A stretch of 64,000 nucleotides of DNA from Betaproteobacteria bacterium LSUCC0117 (GTDB taxonomy: Bacteria > Pseudomonadota > Gammaproteobacteria > Burkholderiales > Burkholderiaceae_C). Positions 52,561 through 60,455 of this stretch are shown in pieces. The stretch covers positions 137,024 through 201,023 of the forward strand of contig JAUJFZ010000006.1 in assembly GCA_030441535.1 (NCBI GenBank), given 5' to 3'. Position numbers and translations under genes: made by a program. The notes under the pieces were generated by a model, which searched no databases, was not told the origin of the DNA, and worked only from the letters and a program-made list of their open reading frames with translations. Positions within the stretch are counted from its first letter, which is position 1. Each line of letters starts with the position of its first letter.

Positions 52561-54339
52561 CTATGCCGTATCCTGCGGCTTAAGCGTACCGGGCACGATG
52601 GTCGCCTCGAAATCTCGCATCATGTGCTGAACGAACGGGTCATTTTCCATAACCGCGCGCGCGTCTGCCAACTTTTGTTCGGTGGCAAAGGCAATGCGTT
52701 TGGCGGGTGTATCCTGCACCAAACCTAATTCAACTGCCAGCGTGGCCGCAATTCCCGCCTCGTTCAACGCAGTTGCCAGTCGCTCACGTGTCGCGCCTTG
52801 GTTGAGTGATTCCCGCTCGATACGCAGCAGCCAATGAGCTGGGGCGACAGATTCGTCAATTGCGACCAATTGGGCCTGTAAAGCCAACTCGCGAACCAAC
52901 GCGGTCACCCGCTCCTCAGCCAATAAGCGCTGCACAGTGGTAAACCAAACATCCCCCTCCGGTGTGGTGAGCAATCCGTCGGGGGCAGTGGGCGTGTGCC
53001 GAACCATGAGCTCATCGGGTGTCGTTTCCTTCACAGGCACCACGACCAATGGCTCCAAAACGTCGTCGGGAACCACCGCCACCTCAGGCGCAATGGACGT
53101 TATGGCATCCGAGGTCGGCTCGATGACGTCGAACGGCGGTATATCCTGCAGCGCCGGCTCTGGCTCTGATGCCTGCGGCTCGCTCGGCTGCAGCGGCTTA
53201 GGCCTCAGATTTGGGCTTTTTTTTTCCGTTGATGCCTGCACAGCACCCGGCTTGAATGCCAGTAGCCCTAACAAAACCATGGTCAAAGCCGCATACTCAT
53301 CGGGCGCCAACCCGAGGTCTGCTCGACCATGAATACACAAACTGTAGAGTAACTGCGTCTCGTCGGCTGGCATGGCTTCGGCCAAAGCCATGAGGGAGGC
53401 GTGGTCAGGGTCAGTCGTATCACCCTCACCCGTGACCTGAATCACAGCCATGCGTTGCAAGGTACTGGCCATTTCCTCCAGCAAGGTCGCGGCACTCAGA
53501 CCCTGTATGCGCGCCTCGTCGACCATGGCAACGACCCGTGCACCCTCGTTGAGGGCCAAGCCCTCAATCAAACCCAAGACGTGGCTGCGGTCAACCGCCC
53601 CTAGCATCTTGCGCACAGGCTCTTCGTTCAGCGCGCCGTTGCCATACGCAATCGCCTGGTCGGTCAGGGATAAGGCATCGCGCATAGAACCTTGCGCCGC
53701 GCGTGCCACGTAGCGCAGCGCACCCACCTCAAAAGGTACCGACTCATTGGCTAACACCTGCTCGAGGTGCGAAACGATGGTGTCAGGCGGCATGGGCCTC
53801 AAGTTAAATTGCAGACACCGTGAAAGAACCGTCACCGGCACCTTTTGCGGATCGGTGGTAGCCAATACAAACTTCAAGTACTCGGGGGGCTCCTCAAGGG
53901 TCTTCAACATCGCATTAAAAGCGGTGTTGGTTAACATGTGAACCTCGTCAATCATGAAAACCTTGAAGCGCCCCTGAACAGGCTTGTAAACCGCCTGCTC
54001 CAGCAGGCTTTGCACCTCGTCAACACCCCGGTTAGACGCCGCGTCTAACTCGGTGTAATCGACAAAGCGACCTTGGTCGATGTCGACACACGCTTGGCAA
54101 ACGCCGCAAGGCTGATCGGTGATGCCACCTTGCCCGTCAGTGCCAACGCAATTGAGGGATTTCGCCAGAATCCGCGAAATCGTTGTCTTACCAACGCCGC
54201 GTGTCCCAGTGAACAAATACGCATGATGTAAACGCTGGGTCGTGAGCGCGTTACCGAGTGCCTGTACGACGTGCGCCTGCCCCACCAACTCCGAAAAGTT
54301 ACGTGGGCGGTATTTACGGGCGAGAACGGTGTACGACAT
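52561..54339 (-). CDS. dnaX: DNA polymerase III tau (and probably gamma) subunit
   Basis: 592 residues. AAA+ motor: Walker A GTRGVGKTTISR, zinc finger CGVCQACVDIDQG, Walker B FMIDEVHM and SRC in LSRCLQFNL. A Pro/Glu-rich linker (residues about 370-460) leads to the tau C-terminal domain that binds polymerase. At codons 372-375 the coding strand has nine A in a row; a -1 slip there leads to six codons and TAA (53,198-53,200), giving a gamma-like product of about 380 residues. First gene of the dnaX-ybaB-recR operon, divergent from the SRP RNA gene. Confidence 0.95.
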   Translation of the reverse strand: MSYTVLARKYRPRNFSELVGQAHVVQALGNALTTQRLHHAYLFTGTRGVGKTTISRILAKSLNCVGTDGQGGITDQPCGVCQACVDIDQGRFVDYTELDAASNRGVDEVQSLLEQAVYKPVQGRFKVFMIDEVHMLTNTAFNAMLKTLEEPPEYLKFVLATTDPQKVPVTVLSRCLQFNLRPMPPDTIVSHLEQVLANESVPFEVGALRYVARAAQGSMRDALSLTDQAIAYGNGALNEEPVRKMLGAVDRSHVLGLIEGLALNEGARVVAMVDEARIQGLSAATLLEEMASTLQRMAVIQVTGEGDTTDPDHASLMALAEAMPADETQLLYSLCIHGRADLGLAPDEYAALTMVLLGLLAFKPGAVQASTEKKSPNLRPKPLQPSEPQASEPEPALQDIPPFDVIEPTSDAITSIAPEVAVVPDDVLEPLVVVPVKETTPDELMVRHTPTAPDGLLTTPEGDVWFTTVQRLLAEERVTALVRELALQAQLVAIDESVAPAHWLLRIERESLNQGATRERLATALNEAGIAATLAVELGLVQDTPAKRIAFATEQKLADARAVMENDPFVQHMMRDFEATIVPGTLKPQDTA

Positions 54340-54394
54340 ATGCCGTTTATTCTATGCGCTAGCGATCGGCATTTTAAATTGAGGGCGTTACAAT

Positions 54395-54506
54395 GGGGGC
54401 GACGGGCCTTCCCGCATGGCAAAGCAGCCAACCGGGTCAGGTGGGGAACCAAGCAGCCCTAACTGTAGAGTCAGTGCCGGGGTCAAGGCTCGTCACCCTT
54501 CTTTTT
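54395..54506 (+). ncRNA. ffs: small SRP RNA (4.5S)
   Basis: The conserved apical core GGTCAGGTGGGGAACCAAGC is present (54,449-54,468), and the ends GACGGGCCTT / AAGGCTCGTC form a long stem with few mismatches. Length about 105 nt. A TACAAT box at 54,389-54,394 and a T run at 54,502-54,506 frame it. Scaffold RNA for Ffh in membrane-protein targeting. Exact ends are uncertain by a few bases. Confidence 0.93.
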
Positions 54507-54559
54507 GCAAGTTGTTGGCAATCAATGACTTACAACGGAATGGGCATGGCAACTAGCGG

Positions 54560-54583
54560 TTTTGTGTCACTTTTTGTGTCACT
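54560..54583 (+). repeat. 12-bp tandem direct repeat before the integrase
   Basis: TTTTGTGTCACT twice in tandem, between the SRP RNA terminator and the integrase start. Could be integrase arm-type sites or part of the attachment region. Confidence 0.55.
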
Positions 54584-54601
54584 TTTCTTGCGCCCTTGCC
54601 C

Positions 54602-55792
54602 ATGTCAACACCTACCGGACTCTTTGAACGCAATGGTCACTACTACCTGCGTCTCATCATTCCCACGCACCAGCGACATCTATTCAACGGTCGAACCCGC
54701 ATCGTTCAGAGCCTTAACACCTGTCACAAACGACAGGCTATTGTGGCGGCAACGCTGTTGCGAGCGGAGATACTGTCAACGCTGTTCAGTCAAGGTCGAA
54801 GCGAACAGGCTCTAACGCGGTCAAACGCAATTGCCCACCCTCAGCCAAGACGTAGCCTCAGGGATGTCTTCGAACGCTGGCGTGATTGTGGAACTCGCTC
54901 AAAAGACACCCTGCTGGCGTGTGAACGCGCCTTGAAGCTCTTCGAGAGCCTTACTGATAACAAAACAATAGAAGCCATAACGAGGGCAGACGGTGATAGT
55001 TTTAGGGCAATACTCGCTAAGCAGCCTGTATCCTCCAAGACAACTAAAGACCGCTTCACATGGGTCAAAGCCCTGTTGCGTTATGCAGCAGAGGATTTGG
55101 GTTGGTTAGAGAAACACCCTTGGGTAGGATTAAAGGTCTCAGTAACTGGACAGAGAACAAGGCGAATTTGGACTCAGGATGAAATTGACCGACTGCTTGG
55201 AAGCGACATCTTCAAAAAGGGCATTTACCCACGAAACTGGAACGCTGGCGGCGCGGCAGCCTACTGGTTACCACTGCTCGGATTGCTTACAGGTGCTCGA
55301 CTGAGTGAACTCGCCCAACTGAAAGTCGCGGATATCTGCCTCCCCACCCTGCGAATTCAAATACAGGAAAGCAACAACGAGCAGCGACTAAAAACGCCAT
55401 CAGCTAGACGCTCCATACCGCTGCACAGTGAACTGATACGGCTAGGATTTATCGATTACGTCTCAAAGCAAGCGAGAAATAATGAATCGTCCCTTTGGTC
55501 TGAGCTTCCCAAACGAGAGAACAAAGCTGGGGGATTTTTTAGTGTTTGGTTTAGCGCCTACAAGAAAGAGTGTGGCATCGGGACTGATGTTGACTTTCAT
55601 TCTTTCAGACACACGGTAAGAACAAAACTGGTTCAACAGCGTATCAACGAGAGCATCATCGACAAGTTACTTGGACACGCACCCACAGGTAGCACTGGTG
55701 CGAGGACATACACCCACGTCGCCGAATTTCTATCAGATGCAGTTGAGTCGATAACTATCCGAGCAATACAAGAATTAACTCCAATCACATAA
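54602..55792 (+). CDS. tyrosine recombinase (phage-type integrase)
   Basis: 396 residues from ATG 54602. N-terminal SAM-like core-binding region, then the catalytic domain with Arg in TGARLSELAQL, His-x-x-Arg in HSFRHTV, LLGHAP, and Tyr in YTHVAEF. An Arm-type DNA-binding N-terminus (GLFERNGHYYLRLIIPTHQR) is typical of proteobacterial integrases. It sits about 95 bases after the SRP RNA gene, on the same strand, so ffs is the likely integration site. Marks the start of accessory DNA with lower GC. Intact. Confidence 0.93.
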   Translation: MSTPTGLFERNGHYYLRLIIPTHQRHLFNGRTRIVQSLNTCHKRQAIVAATLLRAEILSTLFSQGRSEQALTRSNAIAHPQPRRSLRDVFERWRDCGTRSKDTLLACERALKLFESLTDNKTIEAITRADGDSFRAILAKQPVSSKTTKDRFTWVKALLRYAAEDLGWLEKHPWVGLKVSVTGQRTRRIWTQDEIDRLLGSDIFKKGIYPRNWNAGGAAAYWLPLLGLLTGARLSELAQLKVADICLPTLRIQIQESNNEQRLKTPSARRSIPLHSELIRLGFIDYVSKQARNNESSLWSELPKRENKAGGFFSVWFSAYKKECGIGTDVDFHSFRHTVRTKLVQQRINESIIDKLLGHAPTGSTGARTYTHVAEFLSDAVESITIRAIQELTPIT

Positions 55793-55903
55793 ACCTTTTT
55801 GTGGCTGAGAACCTTAAAACTCTCAGTTGCAATCAAAAAAAGTTCAAAGTAACATGATTTTCGAGACAATCACTTGTTGAAATATTTGACTGGGAGACTG
55901 GCA

Positions 55904-56803
55904 ATGAAGCCGCACACCAAAATTCTCTGGCTGATGTCTTCGCTTGTTGGAGTTCTCTTCACCCTGCTACCGCTGCCAGCGAACGCCGTTTTGGACGCAA
56001 ACTCTCTTAGTGATACCAACGACTTAAAGCTCAAATCAGGCTTCGTTGCAGACTCAATATTCTTAACACCGAACACAACATTCAGAAGAGAGAACAGTGA
56101 TGACTTGAAGTCACCTGCGGTTGTTCTTTTGCACTCTTGTGGAGGCATTACATACAAAAGCCGTCAAGACCTAAATCGTTGGAAGAATTTTTTGACTTCA
56201 AGCGGCTTCGCAGTCCTCGTCGTTGATAGCCTAAGTACTCGTGATGTTAAAAACAATTGTGGAGGAAGAAGCCGTGCCATCGGTAAAGAAAGGCTAGTGA
56301 AAGACATGTTCGATGCAGTGGCGCATTTGTCGAACATGCCCGAAATTGATGCCTCTCGTATTTTTGTTTTGGGTTTTAGCCTCGGGGCGATGACCGCAGG
56401 TATATCTGGGGATATGGCTGGCGATAGACGCTATGCGGATAAACCACAACCTAGAGCCGTGGCAGGTCTCTACGGTGGATGCCGTTACGGCAGTGGCAAT
56501 TGGCTAGCATCTAAGTCAGCTTTTCCCATTCTTTGGCTTATGGGTGATAAAGACCTTGAAAGCCCTGCCGCAAACTGCATGTCCGACGTAAAGAGTCTTG
56601 AAAGTCAAGGAATAGGCAGTGAGTGGCACATCTACAAGGACGCAACACATTGTTGGGACTGTGCATCGCTACACGGAACGACGCGCACCTCTGGTAACGG
56701 AGCCAAGTCGACCTACCTATTCGACGAACAAATAACTAGGGACTCCGAACAACGAGTTCTGCAATTTTTCGAGAAATTCCCAAGCACTTCGTCAAACAAA
56801 TAA
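55904..56803 (+). CDS. exported dienelactone-hydrolase-like alpha/beta hydrolase
   Basis: 299 residues from ATG 55904, with GGGAG upstream. A signal peptide ends near LPANA (about residue 26). The hydrolase core: AVVLLHSCGG (oxyanion strand), VLGFSLGAM with nucleophilic Ser in GxSxG, and a His near HCWDC. Ser replaces the Cys of true dienelactone hydrolases. Periplasmic; the substrate is unknown. Located between the integrase and the orphan pair, in the island-like part of the window. Confidence 0.78.
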   Translation: MKPHTKILWLMSSLVGVLFTLLPLPANAVLDANSLSDTNDLKLKSGFVADSIFLTPNTTFRRENSDDLKSPAVVLLHSCGGITYKSRQDLNRWKNFLTSSGFAVLVVDSLSTRDVKNNCGGRSRAIGKERLVKDMFDAVAHLSNMPEIDASRIFVLGFSLGAMTAGISGDMAGDRRYADKPQPRAVAGLYGGCRYGSGNWLASKSAFPILWLMGDKDLESPAANCMSDVKSLESQGIGSEWHIYKDATHCWDCASLHGTTRTSGNGAKSTYLFDEQITRDSEQRVLQFFEKFPSTSSNK

Positions 56804-56825
56804 CCTGTATCGGGCAAAACTTTAG

Positions 56826-57008
56826 TTAAAGCTCAAAGTAACCCCGAGACTTTTCGAGCAGCGGGTTCGCAAATGGACTGGCAAGTAAGTCCTCAAACTC
56901 CTCTTCCACCTGCCCAGTGAGGGCAATTTCATCGAAAACTGGCTCTATTCGAACATCTTTGGGACTCATGTCTTTGGTGGAGAAAAGACCTGCGATATTG
57001 ATAGTCAT
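56826..57008 (-). CDS. small acidic protein of unknown function
   Basis: 60 residues, rich in Glu/Asp (VEEEFEDLLASPFAN). No domain is recognised. The start is well supported: AGGAA five bases before ATG, and an ideal promoter further up (TTGACT, 17 bases, TATAAT on the minus strand). It is divergent from the helix-turn-helix gene at 57,282 and shares its regulatory region. An antitoxin-like or anti-regulator role can be imagined but nothing shows it. Confidence 0.6.
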   Translation of the reverse strand: MTINIAGLFSTKDMSPKDVRIEPVFDEIALTGQVEEEFEDLLASPFANPLLEKSRGYFEL

Positions 57009-57041
57009 ATAAATTCCTATTTATAGTTATTAATAGCTCGT

Positions 57042-57070
57042 ATTATAGCATATTATTACCATTTAGTCAA
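57042..57070 (-). promoter_or_regulatory. consensus sigma-70 promoter for the 60-residue gene
   Basis: Minus strand: TTGACT (57070-57065), 17-bp spacer, TATAAT (57047-57042). Confidence 0.8.
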
Positions 57071-57078
57071 CATAATAC

Positions 57079-57107
57079 TTGACAAATTTACCTTTTTGTG
57101 TTATAAT
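57079..57107 (+). promoter_or_regulatory. perfect sigma-70 promoter for the helix-turn-helix gene
   Basis: TTGACA (57079-57084), exactly 17 bp, TATAAT (57102-57107). Its -35 box is 8 bp from that of the opposing promoter, and GTCAA/TTGAC form an inverted repeat. Confidence 0.85.
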
Positions 57108-57113
57108 GCATGT

Positions 57114-57281
57114 GCTTAGGTAGATTAGGTTTTGAACCTACGTTCTGCCTTTGCTCTCACCCTATGTGACGGCAGTCCCACTCGCGGATAACTGCCACTC
57201 AACTTCACCATTAATTTCCAGACGACGCTCTGTTTGCAGCCTCGTCTGCTTTGTCGTTTCTGAACGGCTAAGGAGTTCCCT
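57114..57281 (+). other. structured 5' leader of the helix-turn-helix gene
   Basis: About 168 nt between the promoter and the start codon, with three hairpins: TAGGTT-TTG-AACCTA, GGCAGT...ACTGCC and CAGACGA...TCGTCTG. Much longer than needed for translation. Could be a cis-acting control RNA or a small RNA. It ends with AAGGAG six bases before ATG. Confidence 0.5.
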
Positions 57282-57797
57282 ATGCACTATTTATCTGTAT
57301 TCATATCCAAACAACCTACCAAGCCCATCGCTGTGGTTGACCTAAAGAAGTCTGAACGTGTCTCTGTCATCGATGCCATCTACTACTGTGACTTTCATGG
57401 TGGGCATGCTTACATCTCAAACTACAAAAACATCTTTACAGCCAAGTTCGACCGCCGAGCCGATACAGGGGAGATAAAGCTCTATGACATCCCTAAGCGC
57501 ATCGAAGGGGAAGAGCTACTGGCGCTGCTAGAGGGGCTTTTAACAAGGGGTAAAGACAAGCAACCAAGGCAAATGCACCCCAACAGTCTGGCTAACCTGT
57601 GCCCTGCACCACGCTTCTCACGGGCTAACAGACCCTGCAAGAAGAGGAAGCTCACTGATGCCCAATTGGAAGAAGCTATCAAGCTGCGGGAATCAGGCGT
57701 TGCTTGGCGGATGTTGGGAGACAGGTATGGCGTTAACCACGACACCCTGAGGCTGGCGGTCAGAGACAGGGGGACAAAGTGCCCGATTCGGTATTGA
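57282..57797 (+). CDS. orphan protein with C-terminal helix-turn-helix
   Basis: 171 residues. The C-terminal third (KLTDAQLEEAIKLRESGVAWRMLGDRYGVNHDTLRLAV) looks like the resolvase/Hin-type helix-turn-helix, so DNA binding is likely. The first 100 residues are unrecognised (MHYLSVFISKQPTKPIAVVD). SD AAGGAG is close to the ATG. It has a perfect promoter and a long leader, and is divergent from a 60-residue acidic gene. Its position among mobile-element genes suggests a recombination directionality or regulatory role, but that is a guess. Confidence 0.7.
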   Translation: MHYLSVFISKQPTKPIAVVDLKKSERVSVIDAIYYCDFHGGHAYISNYKNIFTAKFDRRADTGEIKLYDIPKRIEGEELLALLEGLLTRGKDKQPRQMHPNSLANLCPAPRFSRANRPCKKRKLTDAQLEEAIKLRESGVAWRMLGDRYGVNHDTLRLAVRDRGTKCPIRY

Positions 57798-57805
57798 AAA
57801 CCTCG

Positions 57806-57865
57806 CAATCCTCGGTGGGTAAAACAGCTTGCTGGTACTACCCTACTTGGGACTACCGAGGATTG
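57806..57865 (+). repeat. 60-bp element bounded by inverted repeats, copy 1
   Basis: CAATCCTCGGT (57806-57816) and ACCGAGGATTG (57855-57865) are perfect inverted repeats. The interior shares AAAACAGCTT, GTACTACCCTAC and GGGACTACCGAGGATTGGGA with copy 2 at 59,868, in the same orientation. Only about 2 kb lies between them. Confidence 0.65.
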
Positions 57866-57933
57866 GGAAACGCGACAGTAGATACATTATTTGACGGTGG
57901 ATCTTCGTAAGGAGCACGAGTCTGAACCTAGTC

Positions 57934-58920
57934 TCATCCACTCCAAGGTAAGTCTTTAAACCCTGCCAGAAGTTGCGGTGACTGCGAGTTCAATTGCGAA
58001 CCCGAGGTAACTTCATCGTATTTGGCAAGATAGTTCTTACACATGATTTGGGAACTAAAAAGTTCAACTGCACGCATGTGACACTCTCGTCGGTCGACGC
58101 GCTGAGTCTTAATTGCATGAACAAGTGCATCGGCAGAGTTCGCAAGTGTTCCGCATACTGGGGAAACAATTTCAGGTAGCGCCCCGTAAGGAGTGCCAAA
58201 TACAGCGCACCCAAAATACAAACTCTCAATAACAGCGAGTCCAAACGGTTCGTGCCAACGAACAGGAAAAATAAGCCCAATTGAACTATTTAATAGCTTA
58301 AATTTCGTCTCCCCACCTACCATCCCGTGAAATGTAACGCGCCTCGAAAACGTGTAACGAAATCCTCTTTTAATATTTAGTCTATCTCCACCAAGGACCG
58401 ACATCTCACGACCGGCTTTCAGCGCAACATCAATTGCACCAGCTACGTTCTTAACCCGCCACGCTGCCTTGCCGAGAAAGTGTAGGTGATTGCGCTCTTG
58501 GTCAAAGTCAACGGGGCCGTATTGCCGCCAATCAAGTCCGTTATGGACGTATTGATTCGAACCATGGCGCTGAGCATGATTGTGCGAAAGGAAGACAGCG
58601 TTCAGAGGGAGTTGAGGGCGGTCCACCGAATTTCCATGTTCTGTGTAGACGTATGGGAACTCAAAATCGTGGTCTAGGTCAAACTCGGGACAAAAATGGA
58701 AATGGACGACATCGATGTTTGGGGGAAGCTGGTGCCGCAGGTCAATCTGTTCATTTATGTTGATAACACCTGCGAAATCACAATGTGACCCAGAATTCAC
58801 AAGATAAGTTACCTTATGACCAAGCTCCACTAAATTGCGCCCCAGATCCCAAATCACGCGCTCAGTGCCGCCATACGTCACAACGGGAATCTGCGTCCTA
58901 CTCACGATAAGAATATGCAC
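57934..58920 (-). CDS. glycosyltransferase, GT4-like
   Basis: 328 residues from GTG 58920, directly following the TAA of the upstream methyltransferase gene. N-terminal IVSRTQIPVVTYGGTERVIWDLGRNL is GT-B typical; the C-terminal domain has HEPFGLAVIESLYFGCAVFGTP, the donor-site E-x7-E motif. It transfers a sugar from a nucleotide donor, probably onto a surface glycan. Forms a two-gene unit with the FkbM-like gene. Lies between the two inverted-repeat-bounded elements, so probably mobile cargo. Confidence 0.85.
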   Translation of the reverse strand: MHILIVSRTQIPVVTYGGTERVIWDLGRNLVELGHKVTYLVNSGSHCDFAGVININEQIDLRHQLPPNIDVVHFHFCPEFDLDHDFEFPYVYTEHGNSVDRPQLPLNAVFLSHNHAQRHGSNQYVHNGLDWRQYGPVDFDQERNHLHFLGKAAWRVKNVAGAIDVALKAGREMSVLGGDRLNIKRGFRYTFSRRVTFHGMVGGETKFKLLNSSIGLIFPVRWHEPFGLAVIESLYFGCAVFGTPYGALPEIVSPVCGTLANSADALVHAIKTQRVDRRECHMRAVELFSSQIMCKNYLAKYDEVTSGSQLNSQSPQLLAGFKDLPWSG

Positions 58921-59603
58921 TTAGTGCGCTCCGATGAGATCGATACTAGTTTTACGAATAAAAAGTATGTCGAACTGCGTAAGTGCGCCTTTTATAACGT
59001 GCTGTTCGAGCACTTGCAGCGGGACGTATCCCTTTTTAGACATGAAGCGAACATAATCGTCAAAAGTTGGCGCACCTTCGTTGTATTCGAGAACAGGGCA
59101 TTCCATGTAAATCAAATGGCACTGGGTCAGAATTCCTTCGCCTCCTGACAAAATATCAAGCTCAGCGCCTTGAACATCGAGTTTTATGAAATTTGGCAAG
59201 GGCAGCCCGTTTTCACTAACCATGTCCCGTAGGTGCGCGTGGTGACCATCCGGTAATCTGCTTCTTTATAGTGTTCTGTCTTCTCGATATAGAGTGAGTC
59301 TCCTGTGCCACCGGTAGAGTAAAAGCGTCGCGTTTCCTCACTTGATCCAAGTACGCAAATGAAGAATGGGAAGCCTCTTGCTGCTAGTTTTTCAGTGTGC
59401 GTATCGTTAGCCTCAAAAAGAAAAAATTTTGATTGAGGTAATAATTTTCTAGTATCACGCGCCCACCGCCCCTTATTGGCTCCGATGTCGTAAATCGTTG
59501 AAATAGTTAATCCATTTTTATTAAGGGCTACAAAGGTCTTCAAGAGCTTGCGACGGTTCAGCCAGCGCTCTAAATATATGTCCAAATAGTTCTGGAAAGT
59601 CAT
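58921..59603 (-). pseudogene. FkbM-family methyltransferase, frameshifted
   Basis: Two frames together cover one FkbM domain. The first (59,603 down to about 59,230) gives STIYDIGANKGRWARDTRKL (SAM motif I) through MVTTRT. The second gives MVSENGLPLPNFIKLDVQGAE, the conserved domain end. The join near 59,215-59,235 lacks one base: the family has -TTRxxDDMVSENG-, while the sequence reads ACCTACGGGACATG. Either a recent loss of function or a sequencing error. If repaired, about 227 residues. SAM-dependent O-methylation of a sugar is the usual role. Confidence 0.75.
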
Positions 59604-60074
59604 AAAAATTTTAGGATTGATAAGTCAAAAAGATCGGACGCACCGCTTTCCGAGCACATCGCATGAATGGCTACGCAATGACATTCGTCGAACGAAGGTT
59701 AACCTAAAAAGCAGTCGTGCGAAAATTGGGATTCTTAGCGAGGCTTACACCGCTTTGTAATAGCAAGAGAGTCTATTAAACGACGCTGATAGACTAAAAC
59801 TCCGATGTGAACGCTTAGGTTGACATTAGGATGCGGTGGACGATAGCGCCACATTTGCTGTCAAAAACCAATCAACGGTCGCCCAGTAAAACAGCTTACC
59901 AGTACTACCCTACAAGGGACTACCGAGGATTGGGAATATGAGGGCTTATGCGGCTACCTATTAAGCCCACTAACCAAGCTCTAACAGCGGAGAGAGATGG
60001 CTCAATAGGCTTCCCCTACCCCTTCCTTTTTTAGTCAGATCAGAGCGATTACGACTCAACAATCGATAAACGCT
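59604..60074. other. 471-bp gene-free region with repeat copy 2
   Basis: No coding frame is convincing here. It holds repeat copy 2 and a long imperfect hairpin, CCTATTAAGCC (59957-59967) / GGCTCAATAGG (59999-60009), with a T run 17 bases beyond. The promoter of the frameshifted methyltransferase gene should lie near its left end. Confidence 0.5.
59868..59933 (+). repeat. 66-bp element bounded by inverted repeats, copy 2
   Basis: CCAATCaaCGGT (59868-59879) and ACCGagGATTGG (59922-59933) form an inverted repeat with two central mismatches. The interior matches copy 1 except for two short blocks, GCTG versus ACCA and TTG versus AAG. Confidence 0.65.
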
Positions 60075-60455
60075 TTAGTCTTTATCTAAAGCAACGGTGA
60101 CCGAATCCTGATACTTGTACATCGCTCCTGTGATCATGTCGGTAATACCAAGGTCAAGGAAAAAACCACCAGCGACTCCCGCGGTCTGCACAGAGCTGAC
60201 CATCTTTATAACTTTGGGCTTGTAACCAGCCGCCTTACAGGACACGACGATGTCGTCTTTGTCTTTCCCGACGGTGATACTTGGATTGTTGTAAGTGACA
60301 TTACCCAATACGCCATCTCCATCACGAGTGATCTGACAAATCACCTCCTTCGGCTCCAAGTTAAAAGTTATTGTTTGTGTAGTGCCTTGTGTGATTGAAG
60401 CACAGCCAACTGTCAGCAATGGGATGGTCAGAGTTAAGACTTTAAGCGCTTTCAT
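60075..60455 (-). CDS. lipoprotein of unknown function
   Basis: 126 residues. Signal peptide with lipobox TVGC (Cys near residue 18), so it should be lipid-anchored. A run of beta-strand-like sequence (EVICQITRDGDGVLGNVTYNNPSITVGKDKDDIVVSC) resembles surface lipoproteins with PEGA-like folds, and a glycine-rich helix (AGVAGGFFLDLGITDMITGAM) follows. AGGATC precedes the ATG. The function is unknown. Within the AT-richer island region. Confidence 0.75.
   Translation of the reverse strand: MKALKVLTLTIPLLTVGCASITQGTTQTITFNLEPKEVICQITRDGDGVLGNVTYNNPSITVGKDKDDIVVSCKAAGYKPKVIKMVSSVQTAGVAGGFFLDLGITDMITGAMYKYQDSVTVALDKD

Noticed and set aside
55805..55826. Terminator after the integrase
   Set aside because: CTGAGA/TCTCAG forms a 6-bp stem but no T run follows on the plus strand.
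56826..57797. Classic toxin-antitoxin pair
   Set aside because: The two genes are divergent rather than in one operon, and neither matches a known toxin or antitoxin family.
57806..57865. Integron attC site
   Set aside because: The copies have terminal inverted repeats but lack the RYYYAAC and GTTRRRY ends, and no integron integrase is nearby.
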